Shown piece by piece: positions 54,061-63,164 of a stretch of 64,000 bases of DNA. The notes below the pieces were generated by a model. That model saw only the letters and a program-made list of their open reading frames with translations. It did not search any database and was not told the DNA's origin. The translations under genes and the position numbers were made by a program. Each line of letters starts with the position of its first letter. The stretch's first letter is position 1. Source of the DNA: Thermohalobaculum sp039822785 (lineage in GTDB: Bacteria; Pseudomonadota; Alphaproteobacteria; Rhodobacterales; Rhodobacteraceae); contig JBCBMO010000007.1 of assembly GCA_039822785.1 (NCBI GenBank), positions 1 to 64,000 on the forward strand, given 5' to 3'.

Positions 54061-54908
54061 CAGCCGAGCCAGCGCTTGCGGCGGCGATAGCTGCGGACCT
54101 CTCGGAAGGATTTGCGCCCCTCCTCCGCCATGCCCAGGTAGAACTCCTTCACGTCCGGGTTCTCGCGCAGATCGGCGGCGGGGCCGTCCATCACCACCCG
54201 TCCGCTCTCGAGGATATAGCCGTAGTGGGCGTAGCGCAGGGCGACGTTGGTGTTCTGCTCGGCCAGCAGGAAGGACACCCCCTCGTTCTCGTTCACCGAT
54301 TTCACGATCTCGAAGATCTGCTCCACCAGCTGCGGCGCAAGACCCATCGAGGGTTCGTCGAGCAGGATCGTCTCCGGCCGGCTCATGAGCGCGCGGCCGA
54401 TGGCGGTCATCTGCTGCTCCCCGCCCGAGGTATAGCCGGACTGGGATTTCCGCCGCTCCTTGAGGCGCGGGAAATAGGCGTAGACCATCTCCAGGTCGGT
54501 GTTGATCGCCCCGCGACCGTCACGCCGGGTATAGGCGCCGGTCAGCAGGTTCTCCTCCACCGTCAGGTGCTCGAAGCAGTGGCGCCCCTCCATCACCTGG
54601 ATGACGCCGCGGCGCACCAGGTCGGCCGGGTTCAGGTCCGACACGGGCTCGCCACGGTAGAGGATCTGGCCCTTGGTGACCTCGCCCCGCTCGGACTGGA
54701 GCAGGTTGGAGATCGCCTTCAGCGTGGTGGTCTTGCCCGCCCCGTTGCCGCCGAGCAGCGCCGTGATCCCGCCCTTCGGGACCTGCAGCGAGACGCCCTT
54801 CAGCACCAGGATGACGTGGTTATAGATCACCTCGATGTTGTTGACCTCGATCAGCACCTCCGCACCGGCGGCGCCGGGGGCTGCAGTCTCGGGGGCGGCG
54901 TCGTACAT
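54060..54908 (-). CDS. livF: Branched-chain amino acid ABC transporter ATP-binding protein LivF
   Basis: 282 aa. Walker A LLGGNGAGKTTTLKAI, signature TSGGEQQMTAIGRALM, Walker B ILLDEPSMGLAP and the H-loop region LLAEQNTNVAL. LivF-type (EVIYNHVILVLKGVSL). Energises the LivHM permease with LivG. The last 40 residues (SFREVRSYRRRKRWLG) are a basic C-terminal extension. Confidence 0.95.
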   Translation of the reverse strand: MYDAAPETAAPGAAGAEVLIEVNNIEVIYNHVILVLKGVSLQVPKGGITALLGGNGAGKTTTLKAISNLLQSERGEVTKGQILYRGEPVSDLNPADLVRRGVIQVMEGRHCFEHLTVEENLLTGAYTRRDGRGAINTDLEMVYAYFPRLKERRKSQSGYTSGGEQQMTAIGRALMSRPETILLDEPSMGLAPQLVEQIFEIVKSVNENEGVSFLLAEQNTNVALRYAHYGYILESGRVVMDGPAADLRENPDVKEFYLGMAEEGRKSFREVRSYRRRKRWLG

Positions 54909-54995
54909 GGCGCTCTCGCTCGTGAACCGGATCCGGGTCTGATCTGTGTCTGGGTCTTGTTGCAGGCGCCATGCGCGCCCGCAGGGCTGCCTTGG

Positions 54996-55184
54996 TCAGG
55001 CTGCTTCGCTGAAATCGGGCGTGGTCGGTCGGGCTTCCGAGGCCTGGGCTTGCGAGAGGGCCGCCTCTCGCGCCGCCCGCTCGGCGCGGCATGCCTCTGC
55101 GGATTTCTTGGCGACCCACCAGGCGCGCAGGAGAATGGCAAAGCCGCCCAGCTTGGCGATGGCAAGCATCGTTCCCGCGTCCAT
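54996..55184 (-). CDS. Small membrane-anchored protein
   Basis: 62 aa with one N-terminal helix (LAIAKLGGFAILLRAWWVAK), then a charged Ala/Glu/Arg-rich helix. GGGAGAC precedes ATG 55184. Lies between livF and the 60-aa gene on the same strand, so probably co-transcribed with the transporter genes. Not recognised. Confidence 0.5.
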   Translation of the reverse strand: MDAGTMLAIAKLGGFAILLRAWWVAKKSAEACRAERAAREAALSQAQASEARPTTPDFSEAA

Positions 55185-55296
55185 GGTCGCGTGTCTCCCG
55201 CCTAGTCTTCTTGTTTTGGGCGGCGGTCCGCGCCATGCGCGGGCCGCCAGAGGTCGTCTATCGCGCCCGACCGCTGGGTCGCGGTCGGTGGGCCGC

Positions 55297-55479
55297 TTAC
55301 TCCTCGGCCGGGGTCACGCCCGCCGCAGAAGCCGGAACCGGCGCACCCGCGTCACGGACGTATTTGACGCGATCCTCGCTCTCGCCCTTCAGGACACTCA
55401 TGAAGTCGTCGCCGAACATGCCCTTCAGCGCAAAGAAGGCGGGCACGACGAACATGCCGGTGACTGCAATGATCCCCAT
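55297..55479 (-). CDS. Small single-pass membrane protein
   Basis: 60 aa: MGIIAVTGMFVVPAFFALKGMFGDDF, then a charged segment and a PVPASAAGVTP tail. GAGAGGAGA upstream fixes the ATG at 55479. In the Liv gene run, downstream of the binding protein. Unknown role. Confidence 0.55.
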   Translation of the reverse strand: MGIIAVTGMFVVPAFFALKGMFGDDFMSVLKGESEDRVKYVRDAGAPVPASAAGVTPAEE

Positions 55480-55624
55480 CGGGAAGTCTCCTCTCGGTTC
55501 ATTTGGGCCGGAGAGGACTCCCCGGCAGGTGCCAAGTCGTCCCGCCACCTTATCCGGGACAGGACGACGCGTCGTTAAGCTGCCGAAACCACCGGTCAGT
55601 TGCAATCCCGCGAGGTGATACTGA

Positions 55625-55765
55625 TCACCCGCGAAGGATGCGCACCTCATGTGACAGTTCAGTGCGCATGCTCAGCAGTTCGTCAAGACGAGACTGCATG
55701 GCCTGGATTTCGGCGTTCACCTCCTCAGTCGACGTGACGGGCCATCGAGACCTACGGACACTCAC
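55625..55765 (-). CDS. Possible short coiled-coil protein
   Basis: 46 aa from GTG, overlapping the end of the binding-protein gene: ...STEEVNAEIQAMQSRLDELLSMRTELSHEV. Leu/Met heptad spacing suggests a coiled coil. A ribosome site GAGGAG sits next to an internal GTG, so the start is uncertain. Short and unconfirmed. Confidence 0.3.
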   Translation of the reverse strand: MSVRRSRWPVTSTEEVNAEIQAMQSRLDELLSMRTELSHEVRILRG

Positions 55766-57044
55766 GCGGGGCGATGTTGTTTTCAGCGGCATAGGCCCCG
55801 CTGTCCTCGGCGATCAGCGGGTCCACGACCTCGCGGTCCGCCGCGATGAAGTCGGTGATCAGCGTGAAGGTGCCGGCCGAGGCATCCCACTGCTGGATCG
55901 CCCCCAGGCCCGGCGCGCCATGGTTCTCACAGCTCACGGAGAAGGTGGGCATGAAGTCCGGCAGGCCGTTGCGGGCAAGCACTTCGTCGGTGATCTCCAG
56001 CGCCTCCATCCCGTCGCGCATCATCGCGGGCGTGATGTCGGCAACCCCGTGCATCTCCTGCGCCTTCAGCACGGCCTCATGGGCCAGCATCGCCGCCACG
56101 ATCCCGCGGTTGTAGAGCACCGTGCCATGCTGATCGCCGGCACCGGCCGCCAGGCCCTTGTCGTAGACGTGGGTCTTCAGGTCCTCGTAGATCGGGTAGC
56201 CGTCACCGACCCCGTGCATCGTGATCGCCTTGTAGCCGTCGGCGGCATCGCCCGCGGGCAGCACGTCGTTCTCCGAGGCTGACCACCAGACGCCGATGAA
56301 CTTGTCCATGGGATAGCGGATTGAGGCTGCCTCCTTGATGGCGACCTGGTTCATGACGCCCCAGCCCCACATCATCACGTAGTCGGGGCGCTCGCGGCGG
56401 ACCTGTAGCCAGGTCGCCTTCTGCTCCTGACCCGGGTGGTCGACCGGCAGCAGCAGCAGCTCATAGCCATGCTTCTCCGCCAGGATCTCCAGCGTGCGGA
56501 TCGGCTCCTTGCCGTAGGCGGAGTTGTGATAGACCAGCGCCAGGCGCTTGCCCGAGATGTCGCCGCCTTCCTGATCCAGGATGTGCTTCACGATGATCGA
56601 GGCCGCATCCCAGTAGGTGCCCGGGTAGTTGAACACCCACTCGAAGACCTTGCCGTTGGCCGCCGAGGTCCGGCCGTAACCCATGGTGTGCAGCGGGATC
56701 TGATCCGCGGTGACCTTTGGGATTAGCTGATAGGTGATGCCGGTGGAGTACGGCTGATAGACGAGCCCGCCCTCGGCCTTGGTCGCCTCGTAGCACTCCA
56801 CGCCCTTGGTGGTGTTGTACTCGGTCTCGCAGGGCAGCACCCGGGTGGGGACGCCGCCGATCCCGCCGTCCCGCTCATTCAGCAGGGTGAAGTAGTCGGC
56901 ATAGCCATCGGCCAGCGGAATACCGTTCGGCGCATAGGGTCCGGTGCGATAGTCGAGCGAGGGGAACACCAGATCGGCGCTCGCGGGCCCCGCCAGCAGG
57001 GCCGCAGTCGCCGCCGCGGCGGCCAAGGTGGTCTTGAGGGTCAT
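55752..57044 (-). CDS. livK: Branched-chain amino acid-type ABC transporter substrate-binding protein
   Basis: 430 aa with a signal peptide (MTLKTTLAAAAATAALLAGPASA). Periplasmic type I binding protein: FTLLNERDGGIGGVPTRV, KRLALVYHNSAYGKEPIRTLE, MWGWGVMNQVAIKEAASIRYP. Four-residue ECP end. Start 57044 follows GGGAGGAGACGACCC. Captures the imported ligand for LivHMGF; the close AMP ligase suggests the ligand may be an organic acid rather than leucine. Confidence 0.9.
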   Translation of the reverse strand: MTLKTTLAAAAATAALLAGPASADLVFPSLDYRTGPYAPNGIPLADGYADYFTLLNERDGGIGGVPTRVLPCETEYNTTKGVECYEATKAEGGLVYQPYSTGITYQLIPKVTADQIPLHTMGYGRTSAANGKVFEWVFNYPGTYWDAASIIVKHILDQEGGDISGKRLALVYHNSAYGKEPIRTLEILAEKHGYELLLLPVDHPGQEQKATWLQVRRERPDYVMMWGWGVMNQVAIKEAASIRYPMDKFIGVWWSASENDVLPAGDAADGYKAITMHGVGDGYPIYEDLKTHVYDKGLAAGAGDQHGTVLYNRGIVAAMLAHEAVLKAQEMHGVADITPAMMRDGMEALEITDEVLARNGLPDFMPTFSVSCENHGAPGLGAIQQWDASAGTFTLITDFIAADREVVDPLIAEDSGAYAAENNIAPRECP

Positions 57045-57127
57045 GGGTCGTCTCCTCCCGTTATGGTTCTTGCGTGTTGTTTTGATCGAAAAGTTTCCGC
57101 GTGGCAGCGCCTTAGTCAACAGAAACG

Positions 57128-58204
57128 TCAGTAGGGGAACGGCCAACTTCGCAGCCGCTCCTTCGTCGTTCGCCAGAGGGCCGCGATGCCATGCGGCTCC
57201 TTCACCAGGAAAAAGATGATCAGCGCGCCGATCAGGATCGTCTCGGTCTGTGCGGCGATGTCGGTGGGCCAGCCGAACTGGCCCACCAGCACGTTCTTGA
57301 AGAAGACCGGCAACAGCGTCAGGAAGGCCGCGCCGACGATCGACCCGAAGATCGAGCCGAGCCCCCCGATGATGATCATGAAGAGCACCAGGAAGGAGAC
57401 CTCGATGGCGAAGGCCTCCGTCCCCTCGGCGGCGCCCTTCCAGATGGAGAAGTAGAGCGCGCCGGCCATGCCGATGTAGAAGGACGAGACCGCGAAGGCC
57501 GAGAGCTTGGTCAAGAGCGGGTTCACCCCGATGATCTCGGCCGCGATGTCCATGTCCCGGATCGCCATCCAGGACCGGCCGATCCGCCCGCGCACCAGGT
57601 TCCGCGCCACCCAGCCGAACACGAAGACGAAGACCAGGCAGAACAGGTAGGTCGCCCAGGGGTCGGTGTTCGGCCCGGTCACCAGGACGCCCAGAAACTC
57701 CCGCTCCGGCGCGGTGATCTGCCCGGTGGCGGAGTAGTTGTAGAACCAGCCGAACTTGTTGAAGACCCAGATCAGGAAGAACTGCGCGGCCAGCGTGGCC
57801 ACCGCCAGGTAGAAGCCCTTGATCCTGAGGGACGGCAGGCCGAAGAGCACCCCGACGACCGCAGCACAGACACCCGACAGGACGATGACCAGCGGCATGG
57901 GGATATACGGCATCCCCGTCATGATCTTGTAGCAGGCATAGGCCCCACAGGCCATGAAGGCGCCGGTACCCAGCGATACCAACCCGCAGTATCCGGTGAG
58001 GATGTTCAGCCCGATCGCCGCCAGCGCGAAGACCAGGAACGGCAGGAAGATCGACTGCTCCCAGTAGTCGTTGATGAACAGCGGTATGATCAGAAAGGCG
58101 ACCGCCACCACCGCCCAGAAGCGCCAAAAGTCGAAGGCAATCGGAAAGGTCGCCTGATCCTGCGCATAGGAGGTCTTAAATTCGCCGGCCTCGCGGTAGA
58201 ACAT
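57128..58204 (-). CDS. livM: Branched-chain amino acid-type ABC transporter permease LivM
   Basis: 358 aa, about nine membrane helices. Contains GYCGLVSLGTGAFMACGAYACY and the EAA-type loop with MAIRDMDIAAEIIGVNPLLTKLSAFAVSSFYIGMAGAL. Pairs with LivH in the inner membrane. Stops about 80 bp before the binding-protein start. Confidence 0.95.
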   Translation of the reverse strand: MFYREAGEFKTSYAQDQATFPIAFDFWRFWAVVAVAFLIIPLFINDYWEQSIFLPFLVFALAAIGLNILTGYCGLVSLGTGAFMACGAYACYKIMTGMPYIPMPLVIVLSGVCAAVVGVLFGLPSLRIKGFYLAVATLAAQFFLIWVFNKFGWFYNYSATGQITAPEREFLGVLVTGPNTDPWATYLFCLVFVFVFGWVARNLVRGRIGRSWMAIRDMDIAAEIIGVNPLLTKLSAFAVSSFYIGMAGALYFSIWKGAAEGTEAFAIEVSFLVLFMIIIGGLGSIFGSIVGAAFLTLLPVFFKNVLVGQFGWPTDIAAQTETILIGALIIFFLVKEPHGIAALWRTTKERLRSWPFPY

Positions 58205-58267
58205 TGCGGTTATCTCCGATGAATGAGCGCACGGGCATCACCGTGCGGCACGGAAGGGGGAAAGGCG

Positions 58268-58735
58268 ATGTCGATCGCGACGGAACTGGAGAAGCTCTCG
58301 GCCCTGCGCCGTGACGGCAAGATCACCGAGGGAGAGTACGAGGCCGCGAAGGGACGGCTCCTGGCGACGCCGCCGCAGCGGTCGCGCCTCGGCCGGATCT
58401 GGGACAACGGGCCGACGTTGCCGTCCTGGGTGTTCCTGGGGCTCATCGCAGCGGGCGTGGCATATGCGGTCTTCGCGTTCGACAGCGCGGCGGATCCCGG
58501 GACCCAAGCGCTGGGGGGCGGGGCGATTGCCTGCATCGTGCTGATCCTGGCCGTGCAGCAGATGTTCGAAGACGCGCCCTTCGCGACCAGTTTGATGGTC
58601 GCCGGCAGCCTCGGCGCCTTAGGTCTGAGCTTTGCCGCGCTGATGATCGCGGCGCCGTTCATCCTGATCGCGCTCGCTGTCGCCGCCGCCATCGGCGCCG
58701 TCGTCACCTGGTTCGGCGACCTCTTCGGCGGCTGA
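58268..58735 (+). CDS. SHOCT-domain membrane protein
   Basis: 155 aa. Residues 1-35 (ELEKLSALRRDGKITEGEYEAAKGRLL) are a SHOCT motif, a short oligomerisation module; the rest has four hydrophobic segments. Start 58268 is supported by AAGGGGGAAAGG. It is the only plus-strand gene inside the Liv cluster, and it interrupts it. Confidence 0.75.
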   Translation: MSIATELEKLSALRRDGKITEGEYEAAKGRLLATPPQRSRLGRIWDNGPTLPSWVFLGLIAAGVAYAVFAFDSAADPGTQALGGGAIACIVLILAVQQMFEDAPFATSLMVAGSLGALGLSFAALMIAAPFILIALAVAAAIGAVVTWFGDLFGG

Positions 58736-58745
58736 CGTAGGGGCG

Positions 58746-59039
58746 TCAGGCGCGCTTCTTCCGCGCCTTGGCCTTCAGCTTTTCCGCATAGCCGCGGGCG
58801 TTGACCCGGCTGGCCTTCAGCGCGGCGGCCTCGATGGCCGCCTCCATCGCCGCGGGCTCGGGCACAAGCTTGTGCGCCACCACCCAGCCGAGGGCCACGT
58901 CGTTGGCGTTGCCGCCCATATCCTTGAGCTGGCGCGCCATGACCGCGAGCGACGCCATCTCTGCGACACCGGGCGTCACCCCCATCCCCGCCAGCACCCG
59001 CAGGGCGCGCACGCGCATCAAGGTCGTCTGAAAGAACAT
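58746..59039 (-). CDS. Unknown small helical protein
   Basis: 97 aa: MFFQTTLMRVRALRVL, then GVAEMASLAVMARQLKDMGG and a Lys-rich end AEKLKAKARKKRA. Repeating helices and basic C-terminus. The start at 59039 follows a GGGGGG tract. Ends 10 bp from the SHOCT gene. Not recognised. Confidence 0.5.
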   Translation of the reverse strand: MFFQTTLMRVRALRVLAGMGVTPGVAEMASLAVMARQLKDMGGNANDVALGWVVAHKLVPEPAAMEAAIEAAALKASRVNARGYAEKLKAKARKKRA

Positions 59040-59093
59040 CCGCAAAGCCCCCCTCTGCCGCTGCAAGCCCCGGGAGTATGCCACAGCGTCCGC

Positions 59094-59474
59094 TCATGAC
59101 CCCTCCCAGACCGCGGCATCGCCAGGGAAGTCATCACCCTGGGGCTTGACCAGGCAAAAGCGATGGCCCGTGGGCGCCTCCATCACGATCCAGCGCCTAA
59201 CGTCACCCAGGCGCTTGGCGCCAAGCGCCTCCAGCCGCGCCGCCTCCGCCTCCCGGTCGTCGGTCTCGATATCCAGGTGAACGCGGGGCTCATGCGTGAC
59301 CGACTGCAGCAGGATCTTGGGGTAGCCCTGCCGGTCTGCGAGGACCGCATATTTGCCATCCGCATCGACCTTGCCGGTCACCCCGAGGGCCGCGCGCCAG
59401 AAAGCACAGGCAGGCTCCAGGTCGTCCGTCTGGCAATCGATCACGAGCACGCCGATGCGCGAGTGGTGGGTCAT
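59094..59474 (-). CDS. VOC/glyoxalase-like protein (second copy)
   Basis: 126 aa, one vicinal-oxygen-chelate domain: IGVLVIDCQTDDLEPACAFWRAALG and PRVHLDIETDDREAEAARLEALGAKRL, then WIVMEAPTGHRFCLV. Usually a dimeric metal enzyme or a resistance/sensor protein. Closely similar to the gene at 60016, about half the visible residues, so a tandem duplication split by one gene. Overlaps the neighbour by four bases. Confidence 0.85.
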   Translation of the reverse strand: MTHHSRIGVLVIDCQTDDLEPACAFWRAALGVTGKVDADGKYAVLADRQGYPKILLQSVTHEPRVHLDIETDDREAEAARLEALGAKRLGDVRRWIVMEAPTGHRFCLVKPQGDDFPGDAAVWEGS

Positions 59475-60019
59475 GTATGCGGCCCCCAGCAGGCGGGTTG
59501 CGGCCCGGCGGCCCCGAACAAGCGCTTGAGTGCCCCCGCCCGGCGCACCGCCGCGGCCCCGCCCGCACGAAACTCGGCGAGGCGCCGGTCCACCAGCTGG
59601 CTGAAATCGGCGAAGTCGCAATCCGCCTCGCGCCAGGTGAAGTCGCCGTCGACCGCCCGGTTCACATCCCAGGGGTAGAGCCCGCTCATGCCGCCGTAGT
59701 AGGCGTTGGCAAACGCCCGCGTCTCCTCGTCGAAGAGGCCGGAGAAGAGCTTCCAGTCCGCCTCCTGATCCATGAAGGTCGAGCCGGACATCTCGCCGGC
59801 TGCGACCTTGGCCGCCGCCTCGCCCACGCCCCACTCCTCGATCATCGGGCCGGTCCCGCGGCTGAGACCCCAGCGCGCGAAGAGCGCGATATGCGCCCCG
59901 GCGTGGCCGAGGATCTCGGGATGGGTCACCTCATCCGCGGGATCGAGGTCGGGATGCGCGCTCTCCGCGCTCTCGATGTGCCAGTCGACATCGTCCAGCT
60001 TCTGGCTCGCCGCCGTCAT
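59471..60019 (-). CDS. DUF7832-like protein of unknown function between two VOC genes
   Basis: 182 aa. The N-terminal DWHIESAESAHPDLDPADEVTHPEILGHAGAHIALFARWGLSR loosely resembles the DUF7832 pattern; the rest (SGLFDEETRAFANAYYGG) looks helical. Soluble, no signal. Its start overlaps the upstream VOC gene end, and it overlaps the downstream VOC gene start, so three genes are coupled. Function unknown. Confidence 0.5.
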   Translation of the reverse strand: MTAASQKLDDVDWHIESAESAHPDLDPADEVTHPEILGHAGAHIALFARWGLSRGTGPMIEEWGVGEAAAKVAAGEMSGSTFMDQEADWKLFSGLFDEETRAFANAYYGGMSGLYPWDVNRAVDGDFTWREADCDFADFSQLVDRRLAEFRAGGAAAVRRAGALKRLFGAAGPQPACWGPHT

Positions 60020-60363
60020 CCGCCCGCCTCCACCGGCTTGGGCACGACGCAAAAGCGGTGGCCGGTGGGTGCCTCCATGACGATCCAGTCCTGGACGGCG
60101 CGTAGACGTTTGGCGCCGAGGCCCTCCAGCCGGACGACCTCCGCCTCGACGTCTTCCGCCTCGATGTCGAGATGCACGCGCGAGGGGTGATCCACCACCT
60201 GCACCTCGACGGTCAGGTCCCCGATGCGCCCCAGCCGCATGAAGCGGTCACTGCCGGGCGTCGCCTCCCGGTCCAGCGCGGCGCCCCAGAACCGCGCCGC
60301 CTCCGCCAGGTCCGCGTCCTGACAGTCGATGCTGATACCGCCAAGCCTGGAGCGCTTCGTCAC
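60016..60363 (-). CDS. VOC/glyoxalase-like protein (first copy)
   Basis: 115 aa VOC domain: GGISIDCQDADLAEAARFWGAALDRE and RVHLDIEAEDVEAEVVRLEGLGAKRL, then WIVMEAPTGHRFCVV. First gene of the VOC-DUF-VOC unit; its start overlaps the stop of the 96-aa membrane-protein gene. Acts probably as a homodimer; substrate unknown. Confidence 0.85.
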   Translation of the reverse strand: MTKRSRLGGISIDCQDADLAEAARFWGAALDREATPGSDRFMRLGRIGDLTVEVQVVDHPSRVHLDIEAEDVEAEVVRLEGLGAKRLRAVQDWIVMEAPTGHRFCVVPKPVEAGG

Positions 60364-60650
60364 GAGCGCTTCTCCCGTGCATATCCATACCAGGCCCGCG
60401 CGAAGAGGAAGCCGAAGACCCAGGCCAGGACAGTCATCAGAAACGCCGTCGCGGTGATCACATGGGAGATCCCTGCCGCTGCCTCTCTCAACAGCTCCAG
60501 GTCGCTTGGCGGTAGCGACAGGCCCTCCGCAACCCGATCATGCTGTTTCAGCCTGTCGTCGCGGAAGAGCAGATTGACGACGTAAGCCCCTGCCACGCAG
60601 AGCCCCGCCATGGCCGCCAGCAGGATGTCACGCCACCGACCCATCATCAC
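60360..60650 (-). CDS. Small two-helix membrane protein
   Basis: 96 aa with helices at about residues 9-28 and 64-86 and a charged loop between (RDDRLKQHDRVAEGLSLPPSD). Overlaps livH by four bases and the VOC gene by four, so all are read in one transcript. Not recognised. Confidence 0.6.
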   Translation of the reverse strand: MMMGRWRDILLAAMAGLCVAGAYVVNLLFRDDRLKQHDRVAEGLSLPPSDLELLREAAAGISHVITATAFLMTVLAWVFGFLFARAWYGYAREKRS

Positions 60651-61762
60651 ACGCGCTCGATGATCTTTTCGCCGAACAGGCCCTGGGGGCGGAACAGCAG
60701 GAACACGAGGGCGAGCATGTAGGCGAACCAGTTCTCGGTCGCGCCGCCGATCATGGGGCCGATGTAGACCTCGAAGACCTTCTCACCGACGCCGATGATC
60801 AGCCCGCCCAGGATCGCCCCGGGGATCGAGGTAAAGCCGCCCAGCATCAGCACCGGCAGGGCCTTGAGCGCGATGAGCGACAGCGAGAACTGCACCCCCA
60901 GCTTCGCGCCCCACATCACGCCCGCGACCAGCGCCACCAGGCCAGCGATGGACCAGACGATCCACCAGATCGTCTCCAGGCTGATGCCGACCGAGAGTGC
61001 CGCCTGGTGATCGTCCGCCACCGCACGCAGGGCGCGGCCCATCTTGGTGTACTGCGAGAACAGCATGAGGGCCGCCACCAGCAGTACCGCAATGACCGCC
61101 GCCGCGATCTCCAGCTTGTTCACGAACATGCCGGTGGCGTCGATGATCGTGTCCGAGGGGCCGTCCGGCAGGCCCACGTCCAGCGCCTTGACGTTGGCGC
61201 CCCACATAAGGTCGCCGACCCCCTCCAGCACGAAGGCCAGGCCGATGGTCGCCATGAAGAGGATGATCCCCTCCTGGTTCACGAGGGGCCGCAGCACGAC
61301 CGTCACGACGACCCAGGCGAGCGCCACCATGACCACGAGCGCGAGCACGATGGCGAGGAAGGTGCCGGTGCCGGTGCCCCAGAACTGTTCCTCCACCCCG
61401 AAGAGCCAGGACCAGAGATGCGCAAAGGGGATCTGCCCGGTCTGAAAGCCCACCAGCGTGAGCCCCGCAAAGAGCGCCATGATGCCTTGGGAGAAGTTGA
61501 AGATCCCCGAGGATTTGAAGATCAGCACGAAGCCGAGCGCCACGAGGCTGTACATGATCCCCGCCAGGACGCCGGAGACGACGACCTCCCAGAAGAAGAC
61601 GTCGAGCAGCATGCCCTGGACCGCCAGCACCAGCAGGACCACGACGGCGACCGAGATCCCGATCAGCGCACCGGGCCCGAGGAACACCGGCCCCGCCTGC
61701 ACCCCATGTTTGGTGAGCCGCGCCCAAAGCCCGGGCGCGCCGCCCCCTGTCGTGTCAGCCAT
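60647..61762 (-). CDS. livH: Branched-chain amino acid-type ABC transporter permease LivH
   Basis: 371 aa, about eight to nine membrane helices. GFVLIFKSSGIFNFSQGIMALFAGL is the LivH N-terminal motif; FTSIPGAILGGLIIGVGEKV near the end is the EAA-type coupling region. Longer N-terminus than E. coli LivH (residues 1-30). Partner of LivM. Confidence 0.95.
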   Translation of the reverse strand: MADTTGGGAPGLWARLTKHGVQAGPVFLGPGALIGISVAVVVLLVLAVQGMLLDVFFWEVVVSGVLAGIMYSLVALGFVLIFKSSGIFNFSQGIMALFAGLTLVGFQTGQIPFAHLWSWLFGVEEQFWGTGTGTFLAIVLALVVMVALAWVVVTVVLRPLVNQEGIILFMATIGLAFVLEGVGDLMWGANVKALDVGLPDGPSDTIIDATGMFVNKLEIAAAVIAVLLVAALMLFSQYTKMGRALRAVADDHQAALSVGISLETIWWIVWSIAGLVALVAGVMWGAKLGVQFSLSLIALKALPVLMLGGFTSIPGAILGGLIIGVGEKVFEVYIGPMIGGATENWFAYMLALVFLLFRPQGLFGEKIIERV

Positions 61763-61927
61763 GGTGCCCTCCTTCAGTGCGGTGCCCTGTCCCCCAGCCC
61801 CTCTGACGCATGCAGAGGGATGCCGCCCGCGTGGCAGACGCCGGCCTATGCGGCTGGCAGGTGGAGCGAGGGGGTGGAGCGATTGTGGCGGCCGGCAGTT
61901 GCCCAGCGCGGCGGCGCCAACCGGGTG

Positions 61928-62824
61928 TCAGCGTCTCAGGGCGTAGCCGAAGGCGCGCAGCGTCTCCTCGTGAGGGGCGAGCCCCTCGGTGATGAGATCG
62001 ATATCCCGGGCTGACAGGCTGTCGATCTGACCAGCGTTCATGTTCGACAGGCTCTGAGGGGCGTAATCCTTCACCGGCAGCTTCGCCGCCAGGTCGATCG
62101 AGCCGATCCCGGGCACGGCCGCCTGGATCTCTCGCGCGACCTCCTCCGGCTGCGCCGTGAGCCGTTCGTAGGAGAAGGTCAGCGACGACAGATCCTCCAA
62201 ACCGCGGAGTATCTCGTAGCGCGCACCGCAGATCGCCCCGAAGGTCCGCAGCCGGTCCTCCTCGGTCTCGATCGGGCCGTATTGCTCCGCCTGCCATCGC
62301 TCGCGCAGATGCTTGATGCCATAGCGCTTCCGCCAGCTCGCGCAGATCGCGTAGGGGTCGCGCGTGAGCCGAAGGACCGTGGTTTGCATGTCGGAGAAGA
62401 GGGCCAGCAACTGGCGCATGCGCACCATGTTCGCCGGGCCCTTTTCCATCACCACGCAGGGTCGGATGCCCTGCTGCCTGACGACGCCCAGCCAGATCCG
62501 CCGCACGGCCGCCTGGTCGAACGGGAAATCCGGGTCCCAGAGCCGACCGGCATCGGCGAACCCGGGGACCATCCAATGCCCCTCCCCTTCGCGGTGCACC
62601 AGCACCACCCTCGGCGAGGTCGACATGAGCTTGGCAAAGGCGGTGGAGCCGCTGTTGGGGAGCGTCGCCAGGAACAGCCAGGACGTGCCCCGTCGCTCCG
62701 CCGCCGGTAGCACCTTGTCGCGCAAGGTCCGAAGCTTGCCCTGCGCGAAGGCTGTATGGCTCGAAACCGAGCGGAGATGATTGTCTTTCGGCACGCCGCG
62801 TCTTGTCCCTCGGTGCTCGAACAC
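61928..62824 (-). CDS. Sulfotransferase family protein
   Basis: 298 aa. LFLATLPNSGSTAFAKLMS (about residues 50-68) is the 5'-phosphosulfate P-loop (TxPxSGST), and TTVLRLTRDPYAICASWRKRYG the 3'-phosphate motif, which together bind PAPS. Acceptor unknown. Listed start is GTG 62824, which lies inside a hairpin; GTG 62791 is an alternative. Inserted between livG and livH, on the same strand. Confidence 0.8.
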   Translation of the reverse strand: MFEHRGTRRGVPKDNHLRSVSSHTAFAQGKLRTLRDKVLPAAERRGTSWLFLATLPNSGSTAFAKLMSTSPRVVLVHREGEGHWMVPGFADAGRLWDPDFPFDQAAVRRIWLGVVRQQGIRPCVVMEKGPANMVRMRQLLALFSDMQTTVLRLTRDPYAICASWRKRYGIKHLRERWQAEQYGPIETEEDRLRTFGAICGARYEILRGLEDLSSLTFSYERLTAQPEEVAREIQAAVPGIGSIDLAAKLPVKDYAPQSLSNMNAGQIDSLSARDIDLITEGLAPHEETLRAFGYALRR

Positions 62825-62839
62825 CCTTCCCCAAGGGTG
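62822..62839. promoter_or_regulatory. Perfect hairpin over the sulfotransferase start codon
   Basis: CACCCTT-CCCC-AAGGGTG, seven-base perfect arms, overlapping the GTG at 62824. If that start is used, the hairpin would hide the start codon; it may instead point to the GTG at 62791. The rest of the gap to livG (to 63164) shows nothing else. Confidence 0.35.
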
Positions 62840-63164
62840 AGGTCAAAAGACTAGACCCGGCGACGCCGGTAATCCAGCGACAGATGTCGGGCCACCTGCG
62901 TGCCTCAAGAACGGCTTGGCCGGGGCACAACGCCCTTCGCGCACGATCCACGATGACGCGCGCACAGATCAAGAGAGGCGTCGCCCAGGCTTCGACGCTG
63001 CCCGGCGGACCAACGATGCTGGCCGGGCTTCTCACCACACGTTTCCGTCGGCGAGGGCAGGGTCGGCGCGGAGCGGGGAGCTGAAGCGCCTCGCAATCCC
63101 CTCAAAGGGGACAAGTCCCTCGGCGATCGCGCCCTCTGGCAGACCCAGGCTCTGCTTCTCGTGC

